Positions 26,118-35,967 of a stretch of 58,563 bases of DNA are shown here, one piece after another. Positions within the stretch are counted from its first letter, which is position 1; every line of letters starts with the position of its first letter. The translations under genes were made by a program, and so were the position numbers. A model generated the notes under the pieces. The model was not told the origin of the DNA and ran no database searches. It saw only the letters and a list, made by a program, of their open reading frames with translations. Source of the stretch: Enhydrobacter sp. (GTDB lineage: Bacteria > Pseudomonadota > Alphaproteobacteria > Reyranellales > Reyranellaceae); contig JAHCJV010000032.1 of assembly GCA_026126105.1 (NCBI GenBank), positions 1-58,563 on the forward strand, written 5' to 3'.

Positions 26118-27611
26118 CTATCTCGAAAAGACCATGGCAGCGTCGCGCAGCCTGCCGAAGCGCAGGTTGAGCAGGTCGAGCAGGTAGTTTTGGTAGAGCT
26201 TCCACGGCCGCTTCGAGCCCTGTTTGGGCTGCTGCGCCAGCGCGCGCTGGATGTAGCCCGAGGAGAAGCTGACCCAGGGCTCTTCGCGCAGCGACGGATC
26301 GCTGTTGTGCGGCGTGCACCGGCGGAAGCCCTTGCGGTCCATGTGATTCAGCAGGCGACAGACATACTCGCAGACCAGGTCGGCCTTCAGCGTCCACGAG
26401 GCATTGGTGTAGCCGAAAACCGACGCGAGGTTCGGCACGTCGGAATACATCATCCCCTTGTAGATGTAGCGCTTCGAGAGATCGACCGGCGCGCCGTCGA
26501 CCGTGAGCGTCGCCCCGCCGAGCGGCACCACCACAAGGCCGGTCGCAGTCACGACGAGGTCCGCCTCCAGCTCATCGCCGGACTTCAGCCTGATGCCGGT
26601 CTCGGTGAAGGTATCGATATGGTCGGTGACGACCGACACCTTGCCCTGCCGGATGGCGCGGAAGAAATCCGCGTCGGGCACGAGGCAGAGCCGCTGGTCC
26701 CACGGATTGTAACGCGGCGTGAAATGCTTGCCGACGTCATAGTCCGGCCCGAGCATCTGGCGCACATAGCCCACCAGCGCGTTCTTCACCTTCTCTGGCT
26801 GGCGCTTGCAAAGCTGATAGATGTACATGCCGTACAGCACGTTCTTCCAGCGCGTGACGGCGTAGGCAAGCTTGAGCGGCAACCGCTTGCGCATCTTCGT
26901 CGCGAACGGGTCTTGCGACGGCCGCACCGCCATGTAGGTCGGCGAGCGCTGCAGCATGGTGACGTGCGCGGCCCCGCCGTCGGCCATGGCCGGGACCAGC
27001 GTCACCGCCGTGGCGCCGCTGCCGATCACCACGACCTTCTTGCCGGTATAGACTATGTCGTCGGTCCATTTCTGCGGATGGACGATCCTGCCCTTGAAGC
27101 GTTCTATTCCGGGGAATTCAGGCATATATCCGGAGTCGATGCGATAATAGCCGCTGCACATCCAGAGGAAATTGCAGGAAAAGCGTGCCGGTTGTCGCGC
27201 CTCGCCGCGCTCGACCTCGACAGTCCAGCGCGAATTGGCCGTCGACCACGAAGCGGCGACGACGCGGTGACGATAGCGAATCTTCCCGTCGATCCCATGA
27301 TCGCTCGCGACCGCGCGTATGTACTCAAGGATCGACGGACCGTCTGCTATCGCCTTGGCCTCCTTCCAGGGGCGGAAGCGGTAGCCGAGCGTGTACATGT
27401 CGGAATCCGAGCGGACGCCGGGATAGCGGAACAGATCCCACGTCCCACCGCTCGCCTCGCGCCCCTCGAGGATGGCGTAGCTCTTGCCCGGGCAGCGATC
27501 CTGCAGATGCCAGGCCGCGCCAACGCCGGACAGGCCGGCGCCGACGATCAGGACATCGAAATGCTCAATGGTGTCGCGCGTTTCGACGGACGGACGAACA
27601 AGGGTATCCAT
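26118..27611 (-). CDS. Flavin-containing monooxygenase, Baeyer-Villiger type (EthA-like)
   Basis: A 497-residue class B flavoprotein monooxygenase. The FAD motif GAGLSG is at 24-29, the GGTWDLFRYPGVRSDSDM block at 55-72, the NADPH motif GSGATA at 197-202, and FKGRIVHPQKW at 172-182 is the BVMO/FMO fingerprint FxGxxxHxxxW. Such enzymes insert oxygen next to a carbonyl to make an ester, or oxygenate N or S. It leads an apparent unit with the acyl-CoA dehydrogenase and Bug receptor. The overall pattern (YPGVRSDSDMYTLGY) is EthA-like. Confidence 0.9.
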   Translation of the reverse strand: MDTLVRPSVETRDTIEHFDVLIVGAGLSGVGAAWHLQDRCPGKSYAILEGREASGGTWDLFRYPGVRSDSDMYTLGYRFRPWKEAKAIADGPSILEYIRAVASDHGIDGKIRYRHRVVAASWSTANSRWTVEVERGEARQPARFSCNFLWMCSGYYRIDSGYMPEFPGIERFKGRIVHPQKWTDDIVYTGKKVVVIGSGATAVTLVPAMADGGAAHVTMLQRSPTYMAVRPSQDPFATKMRKRLPLKLAYAVTRWKNVLYGMYIYQLCKRQPEKVKNALVGYVRQMLGPDYDVGKHFTPRYNPWDQRLCLVPDADFFRAIRQGKVSVVTDHIDTFTETGIRLKSGDELEADLVVTATGLVVVPLGGATLTVDGAPVDLSKRYIYKGMMYSDVPNLASVFGYTNASWTLKADLVCEYVCRLLNHMDRKGFRRCTPHNSDPSLREEPWVSFSSGYIQRALAQQPKQGSKRPWKLYQNYLLDLLNLRFGRLRDAAMVFSR

Positions 27612-27724
27612 GTCGGCTTGATGACGGAACGCAGCGATGGATGCAACTCGCCTTTCGCTCTGCGCACGATGCCCGAGTCTGCAGCCGTAATTGGGTGGCT
27701 CACGCGGCCGATCGGCTGCAGGGC

Positions 27725-28933
27725 TCAGGTCCGGCTCGCGAGGCGCCCGCCCGTGAACATGACAATGCAGGCAGCAAGGGTCAGGGCCGAGGCGATGGCG
27801 AGGCCCGGCCGATAGCCGCCGAAAGTGTCGCGCAGCACGCCGATTGCCGCAGGCCCGAAGGCCGAGGTGAGCTGGATTGCGCTCGCGGCGAGGCCGTACG
27901 TCGCGCCGAATGAGGCGGCACCGAACTCACGTCGAACCACGATCGGACCGAGCGTCGTGATGTGACCGATGCCATAGCCATAGACCAGCGACGCTCCTAT
28001 CAGCACCGGTGTCGTAGGCCAGAGCGCCAGCGACAGCAGCGCGCCAGCCTGCGCGATCATCACCAGGCAGGCGAGATTACGCACCGCCACGCCGTCGACG
28101 ATGCGCGCCAGGATCAGACGCCCGATGAAGGCCGAGCCGCCGGTCGCGCTCACCAGGAAACCCGCGCCCTCTATGCCGAGCAGCGGTTCGGCCAGAGTCA
28201 CATGATGCGTGATGAAGCCGATCTGCATCGACAGGCCAAGCGCGAAGGACGCCGCGGCGCTCCACAGCAGGATCGGGCGATTGGCTGCCGTCGCGATCGG
28301 CGCAAAATCGGGAACCGGCGCCGGCGCGTCGAGCGCCGCATGGCCGTCACGATGCAGGCCGATCTCCTCCGGCCGCCGGAATCGCAGGACGCGGGCGATC
28401 AACGGCAGCAACAGCACGGCGCCGACAGCGCCGACGACCAGCATCCCTCGCTCGAGGCCGAAGTACCGGATCGCGAGTTGCAGCGCCGGCACCCCGACTA
28501 TGGCGCCGACACTGGCTCCCATGATGGCCAGGGCCATCGACCGGCCCTGATGGCGTTCGAACCAGGGGGCGACCGTCGCTGCGATGCCGGTGGTCGACAG
28601 CGCCGCCCAGCCGAGGCCGATCAGGACGAAACACGGATAGAGCTGCCAACGTGCTGTCACCTGGCCGATCGCGGCGACGCCCACCGTCATCGAAACGGCG
28701 CCGACCAGGAGCACCGGCCGCGACCCCCAGCGGTCGATGCCGCGGCCGACCGATCCCTGCGTGAAGGCGCTGACCAGGTAGAACAGCGTGATGGCGAAGG
28801 CGACGTCGGCGATCGGCCAGCCGTGAGCTGCGGTTACTGCTTGAAGATAGACGCTCGCGCCGAATGTCCCAAGGCCCCAGGCGACCGCGGCGATGACGAA
28901 GCACGCCGTCACCACCCGCCAGCCGTGGAACAC
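27725..28933 (-). CDS. MFS transporter
   Basis: A 402-residue carrier with about 12 membrane helices. The MFS loop 2-3 motif is present as GRGIDRWGSRPVLLVGA at about residues 63-79, with the matching second-half loop GRLILARIVDGVAVRN. The N-terminal FHGWRVVTACFVIAAVAWGLGTFG and the PWFERHQGRSMALAIMGASVG region are typical of the oxalate/formate-monocarboxylate-like branch. Start ATG 28933 is three bases after the lyase stop, so they are coupled. The neighbouring lyase suggests a small organic acid as cargo; this is inference. Confidence 0.88.
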   Translation of the reverse strand: MFHGWRVVTACFVIAAVAWGLGTFGASVYLQAVTAAHGWPIADVAFAITLFYLVSAFTQGSVGRGIDRWGSRPVLLVGAVSMTVGVAAIGQVTARWQLYPCFVLIGLGWAALSTTGIAATVAPWFERHQGRSMALAIMGASVGAIVGVPALQLAIRYFGLERGMLVVGAVGAVLLLPLIARVLRFRRPEEIGLHRDGHAALDAPAPVPDFAPIATAANRPILLWSAAASFALGLSMQIGFITHHVTLAEPLLGIEGAGFLVSATGGSAFIGRLILARIVDGVAVRNLACLVMIAQAGALLSLALWPTTPVLIGASLVYGYGIGHITTLGPIVVRREFGAASFGATYGLAASAIQLTSAFGPAAIGVLRDTFGGYRPGLAIASALTLAACIVMFTGGRLASRT

Positions 28934-28936
28934 GGG

Positions 28937-29761
28937 CTATTCCTTCATGAAGGCATTCAGCTCGGGCGTCGGCATCGAGCGGTCGAGATAGCCGAAGGTG
29001 CCCTGCTCCTGCACTTCCTTCGCGGCCTCGAGCAGGCCGGTCATGGCGGCGCGATAGAGCGAGGTTGCGAGGCTGATACGCTTCACGCCGGCGGCTTCGA
29101 GCTCGGCCTTGCTGAACGATTTCCCCTTGATGCCGACCATGAAGTTGAACGGCTTCTTCAACGAGCCGGTGACCTTCCTGACGGCATCGAGGTCGGGCAG
29201 GCCGGGCGCCATCAGCACGTCGGCGCCGGCGGATTCGAACGCCTGCAGTCGCCTGATGACATCGTCAAGGTCGGGCTTGCCACGCAGAAAGCCTTCCGCG
29301 CGCGCCGTCAGCACGAACGGGAACGAGAGCGCGTGTGCCGCATGGGCCGCCGCCTTCACCCGCACGGCCGCGGTTTCGAGGTCGAATAGCGGCGCATCCT
29401 TGTTGCCCGTGGCGTCCTCGATTGAGCCGCCCACGAGGCCGACTCCTGCCGCCTGCCGGATCGTCTCGGCCGCCGCCTCGGCCGAATCGCCGAAACCCTT
29501 CTCGAGGTCGCCGATCACCGGCAGGTCGACGGATTCGGCGATGGCGCGGGCATTGGCCAGCGCCTCCTCGCGCGTGATTTTGCCATCGCGCTTGCCCAGC
29601 ACCCCCGCCTTCGCGCCGCTCGACGTCGCGAGCGCCTGGAAGCCAACACCGGCCAGCAGCCGCGCCGAGCCGGCATCCCACGGATTGGCGACCACGAATG
29701 CGCCGGGCGCCTCTTGCAGCGCGCGCAACTTCCTCGCCTTGTCGGCCTGACTGACGCTCAT
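28937..29761 (-). CDS. Isocitrate lyase/PEP mutase superfamily protein (paralog 2)
   Basis: A 274-residue TIM-barrel protein like that at 22213-23031, sharing VANPWDAGSARLLAGVGF, the metal stretch VIGDLEKGFGD, LVGGSIEDATG and QAFESAGADVLMAPGLPD. As in paralog 1, the PEP-mutase loop EDKxxKxNS and the isocitrate-lyase KKCGH are absent, so carbon-carbon lysis of a small oxo or hydroxy acid is more likely than phosphonate synthesis. It lies between a GFA-family gene (24 bases upstream) and the MFS carrier (three bases downstream), forming a compact three-gene operon. Confidence 0.87.
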   Translation of the reverse strand: MSVSQADKARKLRALQEAPGAFVVANPWDAGSARLLAGVGFQALATSSGAKAGVLGKRDGKITREEALANARAIAESVDLPVIGDLEKGFGDSAEAAAETIRQAAGVGLVGGSIEDATGNKDAPLFDLETAAVRVKAAAHAAHALSFPFVLTARAEGFLRGKPDLDDVIRRLQAFESAGADVLMAPGLPDLDAVRKVTGSLKKPFNFMVGIKGKSFSKAELEAAGVKRISLATSLYRAAMTGLLEAAKEVQEQGTFGYLDRSMPTPELNAFMKE

Positions 29762-29785
29762 GCTGTCTCCTCCTCGGTCCGACCG

Positions 29786-30142
29786 CTATCGGCCGCGACC
29801 GTCGATCTGCTTTGGCGTGAGCTTAGCGACATCGACGCCGTCGACACAACGGAGGTTAATGCCGACCATCTCCGACCCGTCCGGCCCCTTGCCGTCGGCG
29901 TAGCTCTCGATGCCGCAGCTCGGGCAGAAACGGTGATGCAGCACATGCTTGTTGAACTGGTAATCGCCCGTCTTGCCCTCGCCCTTCGTGAGCTTGAACA
30001 TCGCCTTGGGTGCGAAGGTCCAGACCGCGCCCAGCCGCGAGCAGATCGAGCAGTTGCAGGTCATCGCCGCCTCGGGGTCGGCCTCGACCGTGTAGGCGAC
30101 CGCGCCGCAGTGGCAGCTTCCGCTCAACGTCCGTGCCGCCAT
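29786..30142 (-). CDS. GFA family protein (glutathione-dependent formaldehyde-activating-like)
   Basis: A 118-residue zinc protein of the GFA/CENP-V fold. All metal cysteines are visible: Cys10 and Cys12 (CHC), Cys29, Cys31 and Cys34 (CNCSIC), and Cys73 and Cys76 (CPSC). The prototype Gfa was proposed to speed glutathione-formaldehyde adduct formation, but most members are of unknown role. It is the first gene of the GFA-lyase-MFS operon. Start ATG 30142 fits the family exactly. Confidence 0.88.
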   Translation of the reverse strand: MAARTLSGSCHCGAVAYTVEADPEAAMTCNCSICSRLGAVWTFAPKAMFKLTKGEGKTGDYQFNKHVLHHRFCPSCGIESYADGKGPDGSEMVGINLRCVDGVDVAKLTPKQIDGRGR

Positions 30143-30373
30143 GGTTTACCTCCCGTCGAGCAGCACTTCCGCGCAATAGGAGTGCCGACTGATTGAAGCC
30201 GAACGAGCCTAGCGAGGTCGAGGGTGCCAAGCGAGCAATCTTGGTCGCCGCCCCGAGGTAGCGATGTCCTTTATACGCCGCTGGGTCTCGTCATTGGCAG
30301 ACCATAGCGCCTCGTGCCCCAACGACCTCGGCGTCGCCACTTCGACCTTCGCCTCTCTGCACCGACCCTTGCG

Positions 30374-31147
30374 CTAGCCGTTGCGCCGACGAGCGACGTA
30401 GCCGCGGATGGCAGCGCGGCCGAGCTCGGGGTGGGTCTCGATCCGGTGCGCCAGACCGCCGATCACCCACTCGTCGACGATGTCGTAGCCCAGCGCATCA
30501 AGTGCCGCCGGCACCTCGCCGACGGGCCGGATCTGGTACGGCACGTCGGCGATGCGGAAATTCTCCAAGGTGACGAGCAGCGGGCCCTCGCGTGTCGCGA
30601 CCTTGTTGAGCACGATGTGGCGCGGCGGCGTGCGCAAGCGCCGGACCAGCTCGGTCAACGGACGGTCGAGGTAAGGCATCAGGCCCGATGCCAGCAGAAG
30701 ATCGGCCTCCGGCGCGTCCTCGAGGCGGTCAACGAAGGAGAGCGTGCGGTCCTTGGGCCCGGCCAGCGCCCGACCTGCGCGTACCAACGCGGGCAGGTCG
30801 TAGACCACCCAATCGACGCGCTCTAGGTCGAGGTACGGACGAAACGCCTTGTATTTCACACCCGTATGGCCGCCGGCATCGACGATGCGCCGGAGGTCGG
30901 GTGCCAGGCGGCACAGCCAGTAGAGCACCGGATAGTCCCAAACCGGTACCTGCTCCATCCAAACACGTGAGACTTCGGTGACGCTGTCATGATCGTAGCC
31001 GGGCAGCTTACCCGGCCGGACATGCTCCATCGCCTCGTTGTACGAGGCGTAGGCGCCCCGGAATCTCAAGCGTGACGACCTCAGCCGATTGATCCTGCCC
31101 AGCGACAGCAACACGGCGTACTTTGCGAGCGAACGGAGGTCCTTCAA
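30374..31147 (-). CDS. TIGR04325-type putative methyltransferase, last gene of the phn operon
   Basis: A protein of about 257 residues. The motif FRGAYASYNEAM at 29-40 and the middle part VLYWLCRLAPDLRRIVDAGGHTGVKY (about 74-99), with the SAM loop DAGGHTG, mark the TIGR04325 methyltransferase family, whose substrate is unknown. The only start that keeps the N-terminus is TTG 31147, 13 bases after phnY, with a weak ribosome site; GTG 31114 is an alternative. Close spacing puts it in the phnW-A-Y transcription unit, which is unusual. The 230-base gap downstream to the GFA gene holds no clear element. Confidence 0.75.
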   Translation of the reverse strand: MKDLRSLAKYAVLLSLGRINRLRSSRLRFRGAYASYNEAMEHVRPGKLPGYDHDSVTEVSRVWMEQVPVWDYPVLYWLCRLAPDLRRIVDAGGHTGVKYKAFRPYLDLERVDWVVYDLPALVRAGRALAGPKDRTLSFVDRLEDAPEADLLLASGLMPYLDRPLTELVRRLRTPPRHIVLNKVATREGPLLVTLENFRIADVPYQIRPVGEVPAALDALGYDIVDEWVIGGLAHRIETHPELGRAAIRGYVARRRNG

Positions 31148-31160
31148 GTCCGGGCCAATC

Positions 31161-32609
31161 CTACCCCGGCCAGGGCAGCGACCAGGTCTTGACGTTGGTG
31201 AAGCTTTTCATCGCTTCCAGCACGCCTTCCTTGTAACCCAGGCCGGAATCCTTGATGCCGCCGAACGGCGACATCTCGATGCGATAGCCGGGGACCTCCC
31301 AGACATTGACGGTGCCGACCTGCAGCTCGTCGACGAAGCGGGTTATATAGTCGAGACGGTCCGTGCAGACGCCGGACGACAGGCCGTAGGCCGTGCCGTT
31401 CGACACCTGGATGGCATGGTCGATGTCCGTCACTCGGATTATCGGGATCGCCGGGCCGAAGGTCTCCTCGCGCACCAGCTCGCAGCTCGGATCGACATGG
31501 TCGACGACGGTGGGCGGAAACAGCGCGCCCCGCCGGTCGTTGCCGTGCAGGAGCGTCGCCCCGTGCTTCGCCACCGCCTCGCAGACGCGATTCTGGAACA
31601 GCGTCGCCGCGCGCTCATGGATTACCGTGCCGACATCGGTCTCGGGATCGAGCGGATCGCCCGCCTTCAGCTTCTTCGCCTTGGCGAGCACCCTCTCGAC
31701 GAAGGCGTCGGCGACCTTGTCGACGACGATGATGCGCTTCACCGCCGTGCAGCGCTGGCCGGAGTTCTTCGTAGCGCCAGCGACCGCGAGGTCGGCCGCC
31801 TTGTCGAGATCGGCATCCTCCATGACGATCAGCGGATCGTTGCCGCCGAGCTCGAGCACGATGCGTTTATAACCCGCCTTTTCGGCGATGTACTTGCCGA
31901 CCCGTACCGAGCCGGTGAAGGTGATCAGGTCGGCGCGCGGATCGACGATCATCGCGTCGCCGATGTCGGACGGATTGCCGGTGATCACCGACAGCATCTC
32001 GGGCGGCAGACCGGCCTCGTAGAGCGTGTCGGCCAGGAACAGCGCGGTGAGCGGCGTGAGCTCGGTCGGCTTCAGCACGACGCAGTTGTTGGTGGCGATG
32101 GCGGGCGCCAGCTTGTGCGCCACCATGTTGAGCGGATGGTTGAACGGCGTGATCGCCGAGATCGCGTTCAACGGCTGGCGCAGGGTGAAGATCTTGCGCG
32201 GCTTGCCGTGCGGGGTGAGATCACAGGAGAAAGTCTGGCCGTCGTCCATCAGGCAGAGCTGGCCCGCGAACGTGAACACGTCGTAGGCGCGGCCGACCTC
32301 GTAGAGCGAGTCCTTCAGGCACAGGCCGGACTCGAGCGTGATCAGGCGCGACAGCTCCTCCTTGCGAGAGACCAGCAGCTCGGCGGTCTTGAGCAGGATC
32401 TTCTGGCGCTGATAGCGCGTCAGCTTCGGCTTGTAGTCGGAGGCGATCTGGAACGCCTCGGCGACGAGTTCCGGCGTGGCGCGCGGCACCGTGCCGACCA
32501 GCCGGTTGTCCCACGGATAACGCACTTCGAGCCGCGCGCCGGTCTCGACCTTCCGACCGGCGATGCGCAGATGCTCGTGGCGCACGTCGGCGCGGATCAG
32601 CGTGTCCAT
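31161..32609 (-). CDS. phnY: Phosphonoacetaldehyde dehydrogenase
   Basis: A 482-residue NAD-dependent aldehyde dehydrogenase. It has the oxyanion Asn157 (TPFNHP), the general base Glu253 (VLELGGNDP) and the nucleophile Cys287 (NSGQRCTAV). It oxidises phosphonoacetaldehyde to phosphonoacetate, the middle step of 2-aminoethylphosphonate breakdown. The assignment to PhnY rather than a generic ALDH rests on its place directly behind phnW and phnA and on the start of the protein. ATG 32609 is preceded by AGGAAAGA; the frame extends into phnA but that is not needed. It lies 13 bases after phnA. Confidence 0.9.
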   Translation of the reverse strand: MDTLIRADVRHEHLRIAGRKVETGARLEVRYPWDNRLVGTVPRATPELVAEAFQIASDYKPKLTRYQRQKILLKTAELLVSRKEELSRLITLESGLCLKDSLYEVGRAYDVFTFAGQLCLMDDGQTFSCDLTPHGKPRKIFTLRQPLNAISAITPFNHPLNMVAHKLAPAIATNNCVVLKPTELTPLTALFLADTLYEAGLPPEMLSVITGNPSDIGDAMIVDPRADLITFTGSVRVGKYIAEKAGYKRIVLELGGNDPLIVMEDADLDKAADLAVAGATKNSGQRCTAVKRIIVVDKVADAFVERVLAKAKKLKAGDPLDPETDVGTVIHERAATLFQNRVCEAVAKHGATLLHGNDRRGALFPPTVVDHVDPSCELVREETFGPAIPIIRVTDIDHAIQVSNGTAYGLSSGVCTDRLDYITRFVDELQVGTVNVWEVPGYRIEMSPFGGIKDSGLGYKEGVLEAMKSFTNVKTWSLPWPG

Positions 32610-32622
32610 GAGACGGTCTTTC

Positions 32623-33867
32623 CTAGGTGACGAGATTGAGGGCGAGGTCGAAGGCGTCGAAGTTGCGCCACTGTCGGCCATCAGCCGGAGCCGCGAGCGT
32701 GCGATTGCAGATCAGCGGCACTTGCTGCTCGGAGATGCCGCCATGGCTGCGCAGGGGCTCGGTCAGGCCGGAGAGGTCGTGCCGCGCCGCCGAGGTGCCC
32801 AGCACCTTGTTCTTGGTCGACACAACCACGAGATCGCCGAGCCGATCGGCCGGCAGCTCGAAGCGCTTCGCCGCTTCTTCCTTGCCCAGCGCCGCCTCGA
32901 TGCCCGGCATCGCCTTCAGTTTGGCGGCCCATTCCTCCGGCCGCTCGCAGTAAACCACCGCGTAGGAGCCGAGCGCGCCGTGGTGCACGACGTAGGGATC
33001 GGTGATCGGCAGGATGACCCGCGCCTTGTCCTTGCCGACCCAGCCGTCGAACACGTCCTGCAAGTAGATCACGTCGGGCTGGCCGTCGGCGCCGAACTTG
33101 GCGTTCATTCCATGGTCGGCAGTCAGCACGATGGTGCAGCCCATCGCATCGAGCTTCGCCATGTAGCCGTCCATCATGGCGTAGAAGTCGTTGGCCACCG
33201 GCGTGCCGGGCGCGTGCTTGTGCTGGATGTAGTCGGTGGTCGAGAGATACATGATCTCCGGGCGTTCGCGCTCCATCAGCCTGACACCCGCCGCGAACAC
33301 GAACTCCGACAGGCCGGCGCTGTAGACGTCCGGGACCGGCAGGCCGACGAGCGTATTGACGTTCTCGATCCCGTTCTCGGCGAGGCTGGCCTTGTCCGAC
33401 TTCTCCGACGAGAAGCTGCAGGCCTTGCCCGGCATCAACTCGAGCCCCTTGCCCAGCAGGCCGCGCAACTTGTCTTTGGCGGTGATCACGGCGATTCGGC
33501 AGCCGGCCCGCTGGAATGCCGGGAACAGCGTCTCGACCCGCAGGAACTTCGGGTCGTTCATCATTACTTCCTTGCCAGTGTCGGGATCGAGGAAGTAGTT
33601 GCCGCTGATGCCGTGCACCGCCGGCGGCCGGCCGGTGACGATCGAGAGGTTGTTTGGGTTGGTGAAGGACGGCACTACGCAGTCGGCGATCAGGCTGGTG
33701 CCGCTCTTCAGCACCTTCGTGAACCACGGCGCGCGACCGGCGTCGACAGCCGCCTCGATGTAGCCCGGCTCCGAACCGTCGATGCAGACCACGATCGTGG
33801 GCCGCCGGGGAAGCCGATAAGAACGGCCATTGACCGTCACGTCGCCGAGCGAGCTGATCGTGTCCAT
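32623..33867 (-). CDS. phnA: Phosphonoacetate hydrolase
   Basis: A 414-residue alkaline-phosphatase-superfamily enzyme that splits the C-P bond of phosphonoacetate to acetate and Pi using two zinc ions. The metal and nucleophile set is complete: Asp30 (VCIDGSEP), the nucleophile Thr69 (SFTNPNN), Asp212 and His216 (TDYIQHKH), Asp251 and His252 (TADHGMN), and His375 (RSHGG). The positions are nearly identical to those known for rhizobial PhnA. It lies five bases after phnW. This is the inorganic-phosphate-releasing step of the pathway. Confidence 0.94.
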   Translation of the reverse strand: MDTISSLGDVTVNGRSYRLPRRPTIVVCIDGSEPGYIEAAVDAGRAPWFTKVLKSGTSLIADCVVPSFTNPNNLSIVTGRPPAVHGISGNYFLDPDTGKEVMMNDPKFLRVETLFPAFQRAGCRIAVITAKDKLRGLLGKGLELMPGKACSFSSEKSDKASLAENGIENVNTLVGLPVPDVYSAGLSEFVFAAGVRLMERERPEIMYLSTTDYIQHKHAPGTPVANDFYAMMDGYMAKLDAMGCTIVLTADHGMNAKFGADGQPDVIYLQDVFDGWVGKDKARVILPITDPYVVHHGALGSYAVVYCERPEEWAAKLKAMPGIEAALGKEEAAKRFELPADRLGDLVVVSTKNKVLGTSAARHDLSGLTEPLRSHGGISEQQVPLICNRTLAAPADGRQWRNFDAFDLALNLVT

Positions 33868-33872
33868 GGTGC

Positions 33873-35027
33873 TTACTCCGCTGCCAACGCAGGACCGCCG
33901 TTGCTGACCCGCATGTCTTCCAGAACGTCGCGCACCGCGTCCAGCGCGCCCTTCATGTCCGTCGGATAGAGCCGACCGATGCAGCCCATGCGGAAGGAGT
34001 CCGCCACCGTGAGCTTGCCGGGATAGATCACATAACCGCGATCCTTCAGCCCATCATAGAAGCGCTGGAAGACGAACTTCGGATCGCTCGGCATGTGGAA
34101 GGTGACGATGATGGGCGCCTGGAGTGTCTCGCCCAGCAGGGTGCGGAAGCCCATGGCGCGCATGCCGTCGATCAGCACCTTCGCGTTGTCGCGATAGCGC
34201 TTGCCGCGTCCCGCCACGCCGCCCTCGGCGGCATGTTCCTCGATCGCCTTGCCCAGCGCCACGATGACGTGGATCGGCGGGGTGAAGCGATACTGGCCTG
34301 TCCTGGCGAAGCCTTCGGCCTGGTCGAACAGGTCCAGCACCAGCGTCGTAGCGTTGCCCTTGCACTCGGCCAGGGCCGTCTTGCGGCAGACCACGAAGCC
34401 GAGCCCCGGCACGCCCTCGAGGCACTTGTTCGAGGAAGCAGCGAGCGCATCGTACTGGATCCTGCGCGCATCGATCTCGAGCGCCCCGAAGGCGCTCATG
34501 GAATCGACCAGCAGCCGGCGCCCGTGTCGCGCCACCAGGCCCGCGACATCCTCGATCGGGTTCAGGATGCCCGAAGTGGTCTCGCAATGAACCGCGAAGA
34601 CGTGGGTGATGGCCAAATCGCCCGACAGAAGCGCATCAATGGCGACAAGGTCGGGCGGCCGGTCTTCCGGAGTCTCGTGGACGACCACGGCGCGGCCGGC
34701 GATCTCCGCGATCTTTCTCGCGCGCTGGCCGTAGGCGCCGTTGATCAGCACGAGCAGCTTGCCGCTCTTCGGGACGAAAGTGGTGATCATCGCTTCGACG
34801 GCGAAGGTGCCCGAGCCCTGCACCGGCACGGTGACGTGGGTGCCTTCGGCGCCGGCCAGCTCGACGATCTTGTCCAGCACCATCCTGTTGATGGCGATGA
34901 AGCCCGCGTCGCGCGAGCCCCAGTCATGGACCATCGCCTGCTTTACACTGGCCGAGGTGGTGAGCGGACCCGGGGTCAGCAGCAGCGGATCGCCGGTTTC
35001 GGAATAGGCAACTTTGGTAGCAGGCAT
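33873..35027 (-). CDS. phnW: 2-aminoethylphosphonate--pyruvate transaminase
   Basis: A 384-residue fold-type I PLP enzyme. The opening LLLTPGPLTTSASVKQAM, the block PVQGSGTFAVEAMITTFVP, the cofactor aspartate in LLVDSMSAFGA (Asp175) and the Schiff-base lysine in ASSNKCLEGVPG (Lys201) are diagnostic of PhnW. It transfers the amino group of 2-aminoethylphosphonate to pyruvate, giving phosphonoacetaldehyde and alanine. ATG 35027 gives the family's usual N-terminus; a frame from 35096 would add 23 residues reaching into the divergent promoter. It is the first gene of phnW-A-Y and is divergent from a lysR gene. Confidence 0.94.
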   Translation of the reverse strand: MPATKVAYSETGDPLLLTPGPLTTSASVKQAMVHDWGSRDAGFIAINRMVLDKIVELAGAEGTHVTVPVQGSGTFAVEAMITTFVPKSGKLLVLINGAYGQRARKIAEIAGRAVVVHETPEDRPPDLVAIDALLSGDLAITHVFAVHCETTSGILNPIEDVAGLVARHGRRLLVDSMSAFGALEIDARRIQYDALAASSNKCLEGVPGLGFVVCRKTALAECKGNATTLVLDLFDQAEGFARTGQYRFTPPIHVIVALGKAIEEHAAEGGVAGRGKRYRDNAKVLIDGMRAMGFRTLLGETLQAPIIVTFHMPSDPKFVFQRFYDGLKDRGYVIYPGKLTVADSFRMGCIGRLYPTDMKGALDAVRDVLEDMRVSNGGPALAAE

Positions 35028-35067
35028 AAGCAAAATGATCGGCTCGCCTCGTCTATCCGTCCAGTAT

Positions 35068-35087
35068 ATAATTTGGATGTTAATTAT
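35068..35087. promoter_or_regulatory. Inverted repeat in the phnW/lysR divergent promoter
   Basis: ATAATT (35068-35073) and AATTAT (35082-35087) form a perfect inverted repeat with eight bases between, in the 73-base gap between phnW and the lysR start. The position and symmetry suit a LysR-type binding site controlling both genes. Confidence 0.5.
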
Positions 35088-35100
35088 CGGTTTCATTTAT

Positions 35101-35967
35101 ATGACGCCCAGCCAGCTCCGTGCCTTCCACCTCGTCGCCGAAGCGGGGTCCTTTTCCGCGGCGGCGCGGGATTCGGGCTTGAGCCAGCCCAACCTTTCAG
35201 GCCAGGTCACGGCGCTGGAGAAGGCCTACGGAATTCGCCTGTTCGACCGGCGCGGCCGCACGGTGGTGCCGACCGAGACCGGACGCCAGCTCCAAGGCAT
35301 CACCGCCCGCCTGTTCGCGGCCGAGGAGGAGGCAAGAGCGCTTCTCGAGGGCGAGCAAACCCTGATGCGCGGTCATCTGCGGATCGCCGCCGACTCCGCC
35401 CACCACGTCGTCCCGATCATGGCCGCCCTGAAGGAGCGTGCCGGCTCGCTCACCTTCTCCTTGTCGATCGACAACTCCGCCATCGTGCTCGAGCGGCTGC
35501 TCCGCCACGAGGCCGACGTCGCCGTAATGGCGAAGTCGGTCTCCGATCCGAGGCTCAATGCCATTCGCCTGCGAGCCGACCGTATCGTGCTGTTCATACC
35601 GAAGAACCATCCTCTGGCGAAACGGCAAAGCACGCCGCTCGCGGCGTTGGCCGATCAGGAACTTGTGCTGCGGGAGCGCGGCTCGATCACGCGCGAAGTC
35701 CTTGAACAGGCGATGGCGGCTGCCGATATCCGTCCGCTGTCGATCGTCGACGTGCAGACCCGTGAGGGCGTGCGCGAGGCGGTGGCTGCAGGGTTCGGCA
35801 TCGGGGCCATCTTCGCGAGCGAATTGGGAGATGACCGGCGCTTCCGGCCGGTTGCCGTCGCCGATGCCGATCTCGCGGTCGCAGAGTATGCCGTGTGCCT
35901 GCAGGAACGGAGACGGACCACGCTGGTGCGGGCGTTCATGGAAGAGGCCGCCCGGGCTGCATTGTAA
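35101..35967 (+). CDS. LysR-family regulator, probable activator of phnWAY
   Basis: A 288-residue LysR-type protein. The N-terminal winged helix MTPSQLRAFHLVAEAGSFSA with ARDSGLSQPNLSGQVTALEK is standard, followed by the effector-binding domain (about residues 90-288) with VLFIPKNHPLAK and GFGIGAIFASELG. Start ATG 35101 matches the family; an upstream frame to 35014 lies within the promoter gap. Divergence from phnW suggests it senses 2-aminoethylphosphonate or an intermediate and activates the operon, as PhnR-like regulators do elsewhere. Confidence 0.9.
   Translation: MTPSQLRAFHLVAEAGSFSAAARDSGLSQPNLSGQVTALEKAYGIRLFDRRGRTVVPTETGRQLQGITARLFAAEEEARALLEGEQTLMRGHLRIAADSAHHVVPIMAALKERAGSLTFSLSIDNSAIVLERLLRHEADVAVMAKSVSDPRLNAIRLRADRIVLFIPKNHPLAKRQSTPLAALADQELVLRERGSITREVLEQAMAAADIRPLSIVDVQTREGVREAVAAGFGIGAIFASELGDDRRFRPVAVADADLAVAEYAVCLQERRRTTLVRAFMEEAARAAL

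Noticed and set aside
22213..29761. The two PEP-mutase-superfamily genes as evidence for phosphonate biosynthesis
   Set aside because: Both lack the EDKxxKxNS loop of PEP mutase, and no phosphonopyruvate decarboxylase is present. They fit the uncharacterised lyase branch better.
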